From Bacillota bacterium (GTDB taxonomy: Bacteria > Bacillota > Clostridia > Christensenellales > CAG-138): DNA of 6,246 bases. The position numbers were made by a program, and so were the translations under genes. Numbering within the stretch: position 1 is the first letter of the stretch; each line of letters opens with the position of its first letter. Of the stretch, positions 1-6,011 are shown piece by piece. Below the pieces are notes generated by a model. It did no database searches, was not told the origin of the DNA, and worked only from the letters and a program-made list of their open reading frames with translations. The DNA is taken from NCBI GenBank assembly GCA_023458615.1, contig JAEWYV010000274.1:1-6246 (forward strand). The letters are read 5' to 3'.

Positions 1-305
1 AGGATTCCGCCAACATCAAACCCGCCGATGACGACGATCATGGTATATCCGCGTTTTTTCAGTTCGCGCTCCACCGTCTCCACCATCTCGGAATAATAGT
101 GGCTGCCAACCTCCGGCACAATCAGGCCGACGGTATTGCTCCCCCGCCCGCTCGTGCGCAAATGATAACCCATCTGCATCGCGGCGCGCTTTACCAGACT
201 CACCGTTTCAGGGCTGATGTCCGGCGCGTCGCGCAGCGCCCGCGAAACGGTGGAGATGTTCAATCCGGTTTTTTCGGCAATATCACGCATTTTCGGGATG
301 CTCAT
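1..305 (-). CDS. LacI-family transcriptional regulator, N-terminal 101 residues (cut by window edge)
   Basis: Probable sugar-responsive DNA-binding regulator. The protein starts MSIPKMRDIAEKTGLNISTV. Residues 6-25 form the LacI helix-turn-helix (DIAEKTGLNISTVSRAL pattern), with recognition-helix residues around 16-22. The region around 58-64 (TVGLIVPE) is the usual first beta strand of the periplasmic-binding-protein-like effector domain, which continues out of the window. The ATG at 303-305 is chosen because AAAGGAG lies just upstream at the right distance and the helix-turn-helix begins at once, as in the family. Odd point: only nine residues separate Tyr47 from NTVG, against about fourteen in E. 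coli LacI, and the hinge motif PNxxAxxL is absent. The gene lies downstream of the importer genes in the same direction, behind a hairpin and its own promoter. It is the natural candidate to bind the paired operators at 4391-4406 and 4468-4481, which is inference. Family assignment is firm; ligand is unknown. Confidence 0.93.
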   Translation of the reverse strand, partial: MSIPKMRDIAEKTGLNISTVSRALRDAPDISPETVSLVKRAAMQMGYHLRTSGRGSNTVGLIVPEVGSHYYSEMVETVERELKKRGYTMIVVIGGFDVGGI

Positions 306-382
306 GTTCTCTCCTTTGGCAAGGTTGACCCCGTTGCGATTTCGCCGGGTTCCCTCCCAATTTACAATTGCCGGTCGATTCT

Positions 383-410
383 ATTCTAGCATCTTTGCTA
401 CGCTTCTCAA
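383..410 (-). promoter_or_regulatory. Predicted sigma-A promoter of the LacI-type regulator gene
   Basis: Read on the minus strand there is TTGAGA (405-410), a 16-bp spacer and TAGAAT (383-388), each hexamer one base off consensus. Transcription would start near 376 and give a leader of about 70 nt before the ATG at 305. The sequence CAATT-TAC-AATTG (358-370) sits just inside the predicted leader and is a possible site for autoregulation, but it does not resemble the operators in front of the importer genes. Confidence 0.6.
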
Positions 411-445
411 TAGTAGATTCTTCCCGTCTTCTATGGGCACATAAC

Positions 446-481
446 CCCTGCCGGGCGGCAATGTTCACCGCCCGGGCAGGG
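446..481 (-). terminator. GC-rich hairpin after the binding-protein gene, possible terminator or 3' stabiliser
   Basis: The arms 446-458 and 468-481 are complementary over about 13 bp with one bulged base, around a 9-nt loop. On the minus strand the hairpin begins 18 nt after the stop codon of the solute-binding protein gene. No U-run follows on either strand, so it is not a classical intrinsic terminator. It could block read-through into the regulator gene or protect the 3' end of the importer mRNA. Confidence 0.55.
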
Positions 482-498
482 CATCAGGAAGCCTTTGG

Positions 499-1569
499 TT
501 ATTTTGCGGGCCAGGGGGTCCCCTTGTAGACGATGGCACCCCAGAGGTCCTCTGCATAGGTGGCTGCGTTGCTCTGGTCGATAAGCACCGTGCCGGAGTC
601 ATTGAGCTTGGCAAAGGTTGCCGCGTCGCCTTCGGTGAGGTATTCATACGCCATGCGAACAGACTCATAGCCGCGCTTATAGAAGTTCTGCGCGAGCGTT
701 GCCCAAACCTTACCGGCCTTGATGTTGTCGATGGTTGCGTCAACCGCGTCGATATCCAGAATCAGCACATCGGTGCGTCCCGTCTCCTGGCAGACCTGCA
801 CAACGCCCGGGCCGCCGGTGGATTCGAGCATGACGACCACGTTGGTCTCAGGATAGGTGTTGAGCGTGTCTTCAATGACGCTCATCGCCGTTGCAACGTC
901 GTTCTTATCCGCAACCACGTTGGTGATCTTCATATCGGGATACTTCTCAGCGATGCGCTCTTCAATACCCTTGCGCTGTTCCACCTGGTTGGTGGTTGCA
1001 AGATCGCCCATCACGACGCAGATGTTTGCTTTTCCGTCAGTCTTGGCGGCGATCATGTCCGCCGCGTTGACGCCGTAGTTGTAGTTATCGGTGCCAATCC
1101 ACGCGACAAACGCGCTCTCGTCCTCAAGCAGGTTGGAGGTTAAGAACACCGGGATGCCGGCCTGCTTGGCGCGGTCAAACACTTCAAAGAGGGAGGGGTC
1201 AAACGGCTCGCCGATGATGGCGTCCGGCTGAAGCGTAATGGCGTTTTCCATCGCGGCGATGTAGTCCGTCACGATGCTGGTCGTTCCAAACGTCGGCCCG
1301 ATGATCTCGAGCTTCACGCCGTATTCTTCCGCCGCTTTGCGGGCGGCTTCCGCCTGCTGTTCGTAGACGGGGTGGCCTACCAGCGCGTTGACCAGAATGA
1401 CATAGGGCTGGTCAGCGGTTGCCGCGGGCTCGGCTGCCGGTTCCGCTGCCTGGGTGGGCTCCGCCGCTGCTTGGGTTGCGGGTTCCTCGGCTGGCGCGGG
1501 CGCGCTGCTGCAGGCAAATGCGCCAAACGTCATCATGAGGGCAAGTACCAGAATCAGTATTTTCTTCAT
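499..1569 (-). CDS. Sugar ABC transporter solute-binding lipoprotein (Peripla_BP_4 type)
   Basis: Extracellular receptor that would capture the substrate and deliver it to the permease encoded by the first gene of the same operon. The 356-residue protein starts with MKKILILVLALMMTFGAFAC, a lipoprotein signal peptide with the probable lipidated cysteine at Cys20; the lipobox has Ala instead of the common Leu at -3. Residues 21-55 form a low-complexity linker rich in Ala, Pro, Glu and Thr, as is usual for surface-tethered binding proteins. From about residue 56 (YVILVNALVGHPVYEQQAEA) it follows the two-lobed sugar-binding fold of the ribose/xylose/LsrB group (cluster B). The start has AGGAGG ten nt upstream. 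It follows the ATPase gene after a 79-bp gap that contains a hairpin, and is the last gene of the importer operon. Family is clear; the exact sugar cannot be read from the sequence. Confidence 0.94.
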   Translation of the reverse strand: MKKILILVLALMMTFGAFACSSAPAPAEEPATQAAAEPTQAAEPAAEPAATADQPYVILVNALVGHPVYEQQAEAARKAAEEYGVKLEIIGPTFGTTSIVTDYIAAMENAITLQPDAIIGEPFDPSLFEVFDRAKQAGIPVFLTSNLLEDESAFVAWIGTDNYNYGVNAADMIAAKTDGKANICVVMGDLATTNQVEQRKGIEERIAEKYPDMKITNVVADKNDVATAMSVIEDTLNTYPETNVVVMLESTGGPGVVQVCQETGRTDVLILDIDAVDATIDNIKAGKVWATLAQNFYKRGYESVRMAYEYLTEGDAATFAKLNDSGTVLIDQSNAATYAEDLWGAIVYKGTPWPAK

Positions 1570-1600
1570 CTGAATGTTTCCTCCTGTTTTATTGATGTCA

Positions 1601-1619
1601 ATGCTCCCCGGGAGAGCAT
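1601..1619 (-). other. Small hairpin between ATPase and binding-protein genes
   Basis: ATGCTC and GAGCAT (minus-strand reading) pair around a 7-nt GC-rich loop in the gap between the two genes. No U-run follows, and the ribosome binding site of the downstream gene begins about 16 nt further on. Such elements can act as processing or stability sites that raise expression of the binding protein over the other subunits; that role here is inference. Confidence 0.4.
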
Positions 1620-1648
1620 GAGCAACCTTGGTTCATCCAATCTGGATA

Positions 1649-3166
1649 CTAGAGTGTGCTACCGGAGCAGATGCGCAAGAATTTTTCTTCGTCTGCATCC
1701 TCACGCCCCAGCTCGGCGCGAATCTTTCCATCCGCCAATAGCAGATAGCGATCGCACATGCCGACGAGTTCGGTGAGTTCGGAGGAGATCATCACAATGC
1801 CCATCCCCTGCCGAACCAGCTGGGTCATAATCTGATAAATCTGCGCCTTAGCGCCAACGTCGATGCCGCGCGTGGGTTCATCCAACAACAGTACCTTTGG
1901 CTCGGCAAGCAGCCACTTGGCAAGCACAACCTTCTGCTGGTTCCCGCCGGAAAGGCTGGTTACCATGTCCCGCTCGCTGTTTGCCTTGATGCTCAGGCGT
2001 TCGATATAGTCCCGCCCGATCTCGCGCTCCGCCTCGCGATTTAATAATCCGCCGCGGTAGATTTTGTCCAGCCGCGCAAGCGTGATATTCCGCGCGAGGT
2101 TCAGCGTAGGGATAAAGCCGTTTACCTTGCGATCCTCGCTCAAGAGCGCGAGGCCTTTTTGAATCGCATCCTGCGGGCTTTGGATGCGTGTGGGTTTTCC
2201 GTCGATGATCAGCTCGTCATAACTGCCGTCGATTGCGCCGAATATGGCGTTCACCGTTTCGCTGCGGCCGGAGCCGACGAGGCCTACAAGACCGAGAATC
2301 TCACCCTTGCGCACGCAGAAGTCCACACCGTCCACGATGTATTTCTTTCGGTTATAGGGGTGCTTGACGCGCAGGTTCTTCACCGAGAGCGCCTCTTCCC
2401 CGATCGCGACCGTCTCCTTTGGATAGAGATTGCCGATCTTGCGGTTGACCATCGCCTCGACGATCTCCTCGGTACTGAGCTGTGCGGCAGGCTTTGTCCA
2501 GACGTGCGCACCGTCCCGCATGATGCAGACGCGATCGGCAAGCTGCTTGATTTCCTTGATCTTATGGCTGATATAGATGCAGGAGATGCCGTTGTCTCTG
2601 AGGCGATTCAGAATCTTAAAGAGCTCCTCCACCTCCGCGTCTGTCAGCGGCGAGGTCGGCTCGTCCAGCACGAGAATCTTCGGATTCCGGCTCAACGCGC
2701 GGGCGATAGACACCATCTGGCACTGGGAGGCGCTCAAATCGCGCAGGTGCGTCGTTACGGGAACCTTCAACCCGACCATGTCGGCAAAGGCCTTTGCCTC
2801 ATCGTTCATCCGCTTCCACTGCACCACGCCGGCCTTCAGGGGAACGCGGCCTAGAAAGATATTTTCCGCAACGGAGAGGTCAAGGTGCACACTGATCTCC
2901 TGATAGATCATCTCGATTCCGGCGGCGGATGCGTCCGCCGGGGTTCGGAAGACGCAAGTCTTTCCGTCAATCAAAATTTCGCCGTCGTAGCTGCCGTATT
3001 CGTAGCTGCCGCTAAGCACCTTCATCAGCGTGGACTTGCCCGCGCCGTTCTCACCGCAGATGGCGAGGATTTCGCGTTCATATAGATCAATCGAAACCTG
3101 TTTGAGGGCTTTGGTCGCGCCAAACGACTTGGTGACCCCCTTCATTTCGAGTACTTTCGTTGCCAT
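1649..3166 (-). CDS. Sugar ABC transporter ATPase with two nucleotide-binding domains (XylG/RbsA/MglA type)
   Basis: Cytoplasmic energy-coupling subunit of the sugar importer; 505 residues, normal for this double-domain family. Domain 1: Walker A GENGAGKST at 38-46, Q-loop Gln89, signature LSASQ at 144-148, Walker B ILVLDEP at 164-170, switch His201. Domain 2: degenerate Walker A GLVGSGRSE at 295-303, where Arg replaces the catalytic-type Lys, signature LSGGNQQKV at 405-413, Walker B VLLLDEP at 425-431, and SSEL at 461-464 instead of a switch His. A degenerate second site is typical of the RbsA/XylG family. The GSYDGEI stretch near residues 58-64 resembles XylG from memory, but this does not prove xylose as substrate. 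The start has GGAGG seven to eight nt upstream that overlaps the permease stop region; the gap to the permease gene is 12 bp, so the two genes are surely cotranscribed. Confidence 0.96.
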   Translation of the reverse strand: MATKVLEMKGVTKSFGATKALKQVSIDLYEREILAICGENGAGKSTLMKVLSGSYEYGSYDGEILIDGKTCVFRTPADASAAGIEMIYQEISVHLDLSVAENIFLGRVPLKAGVVQWKRMNDEAKAFADMVGLKVPVTTHLRDLSASQCQMVSIARALSRNPKILVLDEPTSPLTDAEVEELFKILNRLRDNGISCIYISHKIKEIKQLADRVCIMRDGAHVWTKPAAQLSTEEIVEAMVNRKIGNLYPKETVAIGEEALSVKNLRVKHPYNRKKYIVDGVDFCVRKGEILGLVGLVGSGRSETVNAIFGAIDGSYDELIIDGKPTRIQSPQDAIQKGLALLSEDRKVNGFIPTLNLARNITLARLDKIYRGGLLNREAEREIGRDYIERLSIKANSERDMVTSLSGGNQQKVVLAKWLLAEPKVLLLDEPTRGIDVGAKAQIYQIMTQLVRQGMGIVMISSELTELVGMCDRYLLLADGKIRAELGREDADEEKFLRICSGSTL

Positions 3167-3178
3167 ATGCGCCCCTCC

Positions 3179-4171
3179 TTATCGGTTCAGGCTGGCGCGG
3201 ATGCGGTTTCTCAAGTATTCCAGCGAGCAGGCGAAGATGAGCACAAGACCGATGACAAGCTGCTGCCAGTAGGCGTCTATCTTGATGAGCGTCATGCCGT
3301 TGCTGATCATCGCCATGAAGAAGCTGCCCATGACCACGCCGACGATGGAGCCCGCGCCACCGTCCATATTGATGCCGCCGATGACGCAGGCCGCTACGAC
3401 CGTCATCTCAAAGCCGGAGCCGATGTTCGGCTGGGCGCTGCCAACGCGGGAGGCCATCAGTACACCGGTGAGCGCCGCGAGTACGCCGGTGAGCACAAAT
3501 GCCGAGAAGCGGATCCGAACCGTCGGAATGCCTGCAAGCCGCGCCGCCTCGCCATTGCCGCCCGCGGCAAAGAGCCGCCTGCCATAAGCCGTATAACGCA
3601 GGATAAATCCGGCAATCGCCGCCATGATCAGCGCAATGACGATCACATAGGGCAGTTGATAACTGCCGATCATGATGCCGCCCTGCCCGATGCCGAGGAA
3701 CTTCTCCGGCAGCGGATAGACCGACACGCCTTTGGTATAGCCCGTGCAGAGGCCGCGTGCGGCATACATGGTGCCCATGGTGGCGATGAACGGCGGGAGC
3801 TTGATTTTCTGCACGAGAAAGCCGTTGAATACGCCGAAGATGCCGCCAATGACCAGAGCCACGAGCACGGCAAGCCAGATTGGGAAGCCGTAATAGCTCA
3901 TCATCGCCGCCGCGGCAACACCGCCGACGGAGAACACGGCGCCAACGGAAATATCCCAGCTACCCGCGATGATGAGGAACGCCTGCCCAATGGACACGAT
4001 GATCGTGAAAGCCGCGGTGCGCATGACGTTGGTCATGTTGCTCACGGAGAGAAACTTGTCGCTCTTTGCCGTGAAGAGAATGATCGCCAGCAGCAACGGC
4101 ATCAGTACGCCCGCCTCGCGGACATCGATGAATTTTTCGAGCAGTTGCCGGAAAATGTTCTTTCGTTCCAT
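3179..4171 (-). CDS. Sugar ABC transporter permease (BPD_transp_2 / RbsC-like)
   Basis: Membrane channel subunit of the importer; 330 residues, close to RbsC and shorter than E. coli XylH. Hydrophobic segments are seen near 21-35, 53-70, 76-92, 97-120, 173-192, 222-241, 256-267, 273-291 and 304-317. Family motifs include AGSWDISVG at 69-77 (GG.DLSVG in relatives), the cytoplasmic-loop segment YGRRLFAAGGNGEAARLAGI at 196-215 that should contact the ATPase, and GGAGSIVGVVMGS at 271-283. The ATG at 4169-4171 is the first possible start after an in-frame TAA nine nt upstream. It is the first gene of the operon, behind a long leader and a promoter flanked by operators. The assignment to this permease family is firm; the substrate is not known. 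Confidence 0.95.
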   Translation of the reverse strand: MERKNIFRQLLEKFIDVREAGVLMPLLLAIILFTAKSDKFLSVSNMTNVMRTAAFTIIVSIGQAFLIIAGSWDISVGAVFSVGGVAAAAMMSYYGFPIWLAVLVALVIGGIFGVFNGFLVQKIKLPPFIATMGTMYAARGLCTGYTKGVSVYPLPEKFLGIGQGGIMIGSYQLPYVIVIALIMAAIAGFILRYTAYGRRLFAAGGNGEAARLAGIPTVRIRFSAFVLTGVLAALTGVLMASRVGSAQPNIGSGFEMTVVAACVIGGINMDGGAGSIVGVVMGSFFMAMISNGMTLIKIDAYWQQLVIGLVLIFACSLEYLRNRIRASLNR

Positions 4172-4184
4172 GGGTTGACTTTAT

Positions 4185-4189
4185 CCTCC
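4185..4189 (-). promoter_or_regulatory. Ribosome binding site of the permease gene with long spacing
   Basis: GGAGG lies 13 nt upstream of the ATG, longer than the 7-10 nt seen before the other genes here. An in-frame TAA at three codons before the ATG excludes an earlier start. The long spacing may lower translation of the first importer gene. Confidence 0.6.
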
Positions 4190-4208
4190 AAAATGTTGCG
4201 ACCTAGCG

Positions 4209-4344
4209 CTATTTTCGGTTTGTTTCGGCAAAACCGACCTACGCACACCGCAAACGCCGTTGTTATGCGCGGTGTATGAAGAGGCCGAGAGTTGTGCCGT
4301 TCCTAGCGTCTTTGCTGGATGATTGCCTGCGGCGATCTGCCGCA
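4209..4344 (-). other. Structured 5' leader of the importer operon with three inverted repeats
   Basis: With transcription starting near 4422 the leader of the permease gene is about 250 nt. It holds three perfect inverted repeats: 4215-4221 with 4231-4237 (7 bp, 9-nt loop), 4245-4251 with 4269-4275 (7 bp, 17-nt loop) and 4328-4333 with 4339-4344 (6 bp, 5-nt loop). None is followed by a U-run. Bases 4209-4218 repeat ten bases of the 4391-4406 operator, as a half site. I recognise no known riboswitch. Short reading frames on both strands here lack ribosome binding sites. Confidence 0.4.
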
Positions 4345-4390
4345 AAGGAAGAAAATGGAATAGACTTTCTAGATACTGTTTCGGATTGTT

Positions 4391-4406
4391 CCGAAACTAT
4401 TTTCGG
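4391..4406. promoter_or_regulatory. Operator O1, palindrome downstream of the importer promoter
   Basis: CCGAAACTATTTTCGG is a 16-bp palindrome with 14 of 16 symmetric positions. It would lie at about +17 to +32 of the transcript, a typical place for a blocking repressor. Its central 14 bases recur exactly at 4468-4481. On its right-hand (upstream in plus) side, 4378-4384 also pairs with 4391-4397 as GTTTCGG/CCGAAAC. The LacI-type regulator at 1-305 is the likely but unproven ligand. Confidence 0.65.
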
Positions 4407-4428
4407 TGTGAACTTGCTTGACACTGCC

Positions 4429-4457
4429 AATATAGCCGTGATTCTGGCTATCGTCAA
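4429..4457 (-). promoter_or_regulatory. Predicted sigma-A promoter of the importer operon
   Basis: On the minus strand TTGACG (4452-4457), an exact 17-bp spacer and TATATT (4429-4434); each hexamer is one base off consensus. The predicted start point is near 4422. It is the only strong promoter seen between the YjbQ-family gene and the permease gene, and identical palindromes flank it on both sides. Confidence 0.72.
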
Positions 4458-4467
4458 CAAAAATTAA

Positions 4468-4481
4468 CGAAACTATTTTCG
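4468..4481. promoter_or_regulatory. Operator O2, palindrome upstream of the importer promoter
   Basis: CGAAACTATTTTCG is identical and in the same orientation to the core of O1, with 76 bp between centres. It lies at about -46 to -59, just upstream of the -35 box. Two such sites bracketing one promoter suggest cooperative binding or a repression loop. The outer flanking bases are not symmetric, unlike O1. Confidence 0.65.
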
Positions 4482-4513
4482 AGATGACATTGCGAATATT
4501 GCAGAATGCCAAA

Positions 4514-4547
4514 GCGAGGCGAACGGCGGAGTTGCCGTTCACCTCGC
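4514..4547 (-). terminator. Intrinsic-type terminator after the YjbQ-family gene
   Basis: The arms 4514-4527 and 4534-4547 pair over 14 bp around a 6-nt loop. In minus-strand RNA position 7 of the 5' arm gives a U-G wobble, so all 14 pairs form; in plus-strand RNA the same position is a C-A mismatch. The hairpin begins 45 nt after the stop codon at 4593-4595 and is followed by only UUU, so termination may be incomplete. Confidence 0.65.
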
Positions 4548-4592
4548 ATGAAAAACGCCTTGTTTTCGTAAAGTTTCGGAGTCTCTAGCTGC

Positions 4593-5213
4593 TTAGCGCT
4601 CCTGCTGCAGTGTGAATTCACGCATGACAGCCTTCTCTTCATCCGTAAACTTTCTGAGGGTATTGATGGTTTCGCCGCTGTTCCATTTGCGGCTGCCAAC
4701 GTCCTCTGCGGTACCCATGACGGTGACGTTCACCTGACGATGGCGGGCGCGGACATGATCCCAGTCGATGAAGTAGACGTGTGCAAATTCGCCCGCGTCA
4801 AGCTTGCCGTCCTTGACGGTGATGGTTTCGCTGCGACCAAAGAAGACACTTCTGAGGTGTCCATCCGTATTCATGCTGGTGTAGTTGCCGGGTTCATTCC
4901 AGGCACGCCCGAATTGCGCATGGATCGGGCCGGGATGGCGATATTGATGCTCATCGGCGAAGTCCGGAATCATCTTGCGCATGATATCCAGCAGATCGTG
5001 CTGTAAAAACTCCAGATCAAACGTATCCAGATCGTGCGAGCACTCCTGCACCATGACGGAGCAGGTTGTGTGATGGGAAACGACGGCGCAGGTGCCGTTT
5101 TTAATGCCCGATGCGGCGACGATCTCCATCACCTCTTTGGAGATGTCATGAAACGTGGGAATCCATCCGCGGGACTGCAGTTCGAGTTCCTTTTGAAACA
5201 CCTTGAATTCCAT
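4593..5213 (-). CDS. YjbQ/UPF0047-family protein, long form
   Basis: The 206-residue protein belongs to the family annotated as secondary thiamine-phosphate synthase YjbQ; that label rests on weak activity and suppressor genetics in E. coli, and the true role is uncertain. Family motifs: SHHTTCSVMVQE at 46-57 (usual HTTxxxxxNE, here Gln for Asn), DLLDIMRKMIP at 73-83, YRHPGPIHAQ at 91-100, and from 115 to 167 the block with DGHLRSVFFGRS, the GxLxxGEFAHVYFIDWD segment and RARHRQVNVTVMG. Usual members have about 130-140 residues; this one has an insertion near 100-118 and a C-terminal extension from about 168. AGGAGG lies eight nt before the ATG. It follows the TIM-like gene after 73 bp in the same direction and is probably cotranscribed, so a role linked to sugar phosphate metabolism is more likely than thiamine synthesis; that is inference. 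Confidence 0.88.
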   Translation of the reverse strand: MEFKVFQKELELQSRGWIPTFHDISKEVMEIVAASGIKNGTCAVVSHHTTCSVMVQECSHDLDTFDLEFLQHDLLDIMRKMIPDFADEHQYRHPGPIHAQFGRAWNEPGNYTSMNTDGHLRSVFFGRSETITVKDGKLDAGEFAHVYFIDWDHVRARHRQVNVTVMGTAEDVGSRKWNSGETINTLRKFTDEEKAVMREFTLQQER

Positions 5214-5250
5214 AGAATGTTCCTCCTGTATTTTTTTCTATTTTTTAGCC

Positions 5251-5272
5251 CCCTGCGCGAAAAACGCCAGGG
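5251..5272 (-). other. Hairpin in the gap between the TIM-like and YjbQ-family genes
   Basis: CCCTG-GCG pairs with CGC-G-CAGGG (minus-strand reading) around a loop of five T, with one bulged G. It is followed by an A-rich stretch and then by the ribosome binding site of the YjbQ-family gene, not by a U-run, so it is not a standard terminator. It may separate expression of the two genes by RNA processing or partial attenuation. Confidence 0.4.
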
Positions 5273-5286
5273 CATTGCCAGCACAA

Positions 5287-5994
5287 TCAGCGGCCCGCCT
5301 TGCGGTCGTCCCATGCCCGACGCACAGCCGAAATCATCTCATCCACCATGGCGGCCCTGTCCTTTGCCTTTACCACACCACTGGATGAGCCGGTCGCCTC
5401 CGCTCCGGCGTGAATAACGCGATAGACATCCTCGCCGTTGCTGATGCCCGCACCCTGCAGCACATAGATATCGGGATCAATCTCTTTCACCGTTTGGATC
5501 GAGGTTAGGACATAGTCCATGTCGCTGGTCTGTCCCGTGCCAATCAACCCCGCCGGTTCGGCGACGATGATGTTTGGGTGCAGCTTTGCAACCGCGGCGG
5601 ATTCCGCCGCGGTGTCCGTGCAGACGATGGTAGCCAAGCCCACCTCGTCCGCGCGCAATATGGTCTGTGCCAACGTGGAGAGCGAGAGCGGCTTTTCGCA
5701 GTGGTTGAGCATAACGCCCTTTGCCCCGGCGGCGACGAGGGATTCCGGCAGGGTATCCGCCAAACCTCGTCCCGGTTGGATGGGGTCCATATGCGGCGCG
5801 AAGACATAGATGCGCTCCGTTGCCTCAGCCACGCGGCGCAGTTCCACAATCGGGCAGGTAAAGATGATGTCCACATCATACTTCTTTGCCGCCGCGTCGG
5901 CGGCAAGCGCGAGGGCAAGCACATCGTCTCCATAGAGATAGGACTTGGGCCCGATCTCAAAGAAGGGCGGCTTAAGGGTAAAATTTCTTTTCAA
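5287..5994 (-). CDS. Archaeal-type triosephosphate isomerase homologue, probable sugar-phosphate isomerase
   Basis: A 235-residue TIM-barrel protein, near the 225-230 residues of archaeal TIM and shorter than bacterial TIM (about 250). Retained features: Lys17 (the electrophilic Lys of TIM), LNHCE at 96-100 with catalytic His98, AEPAGLIGTG at 145-154 with catalytic base Glu146, loop 6 and the GTG turn, GAGIS at 181-185, and the phosphate-binding SSSG at 203-206. The position of the conserved Asn two residues before Lys (N-x-K) is Gly15 (GPK). Catalytic machinery is thus present but substrate contacts differ, so it is probably a paralogue acting on another ketose or aldose phosphate, for example a tetrulose phosphate as for TIM-like enzymes of erythritol and threitol pathways (inference). 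Start is TTG at 5992-5994, supported by AAAGGAG at 6005-6011, ten nt upstream. No ATG in frame fits. It is the first gene of its unit. Confidence 0.9.
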   Translation of the reverse strand: MKRNFTLKPPFFEIGPKSYLYGDDVLALALAADAAAKKYDVDIIFTCPIVELRRVAEATERIYVFAPHMDPIQPGRGLADTLPESLVAAGAKGVMLNHCEKPLSLSTLAQTILRADEVGLATIVCTDTAAESAAVAKLHPNIIVAEPAGLIGTGQTSDMDYVLTSIQTVKEIDPDIYVLQGAGISNGEDVYRVIHAGAEATGSSSGVVKAKDRAAMVDEMISAVRRAWDDRKAGR

Positions 5995-6004
5995 GGCTTG
6001 AACA

Positions 6005-6011
6005 CTCCTTT
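6005..6011 (-). promoter_or_regulatory. Ribosome binding site that fixes the TTG start
   Basis: AAAGGAG on the minus strand ends ten nt before TTG at 5994. The GTG at the end of this motif reads into a stop after four codons, so it is not the start of the enzyme. TTG starts are weak and may keep expression low. Confidence 0.7.

Noticed and set aside
295..303. Degenerate Walker A in the second ATPase domain (residues 295-303 of the 1649-3166 product) as a sign of an inactive gene
   Set aside because: Arg in place of Lys in the second site is normal for the RbsA/XylG/MglA family; the coordinates given here are residue numbers of that protein.
2159..2854. Plus-strand frame of 231 codons opposite the ATPase gene
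   Set aside because: It is a shadow of the well-supported double-domain ATPase, without recognisable motifs or start signals.
1649..3166. Naming the importer as a xylose transporter (xylFGH)
   Set aside because: The ATPase resembles XylG in one short stretch, but no xylose isomerase or xylulokinase is present and the permease is shorter than XylH, so the symbol would be unsupported.
3167..4279. Long plus-strand reading frame of 370 codons opposite the permease gene
   Set aside because: It is antisense to a clear membrane protein, rich in His, Arg, Asp and Ala as expected of a GC-rich shadow frame, and has no family resemblance.
4263..4467. Short overlapping reading frames of 63-65 codons on both strands in the gap before the permease gene
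   Set aside because: Neither has a ribosome binding site, and both cover the promoter and operator O1; composition resembles non-coding DNA.
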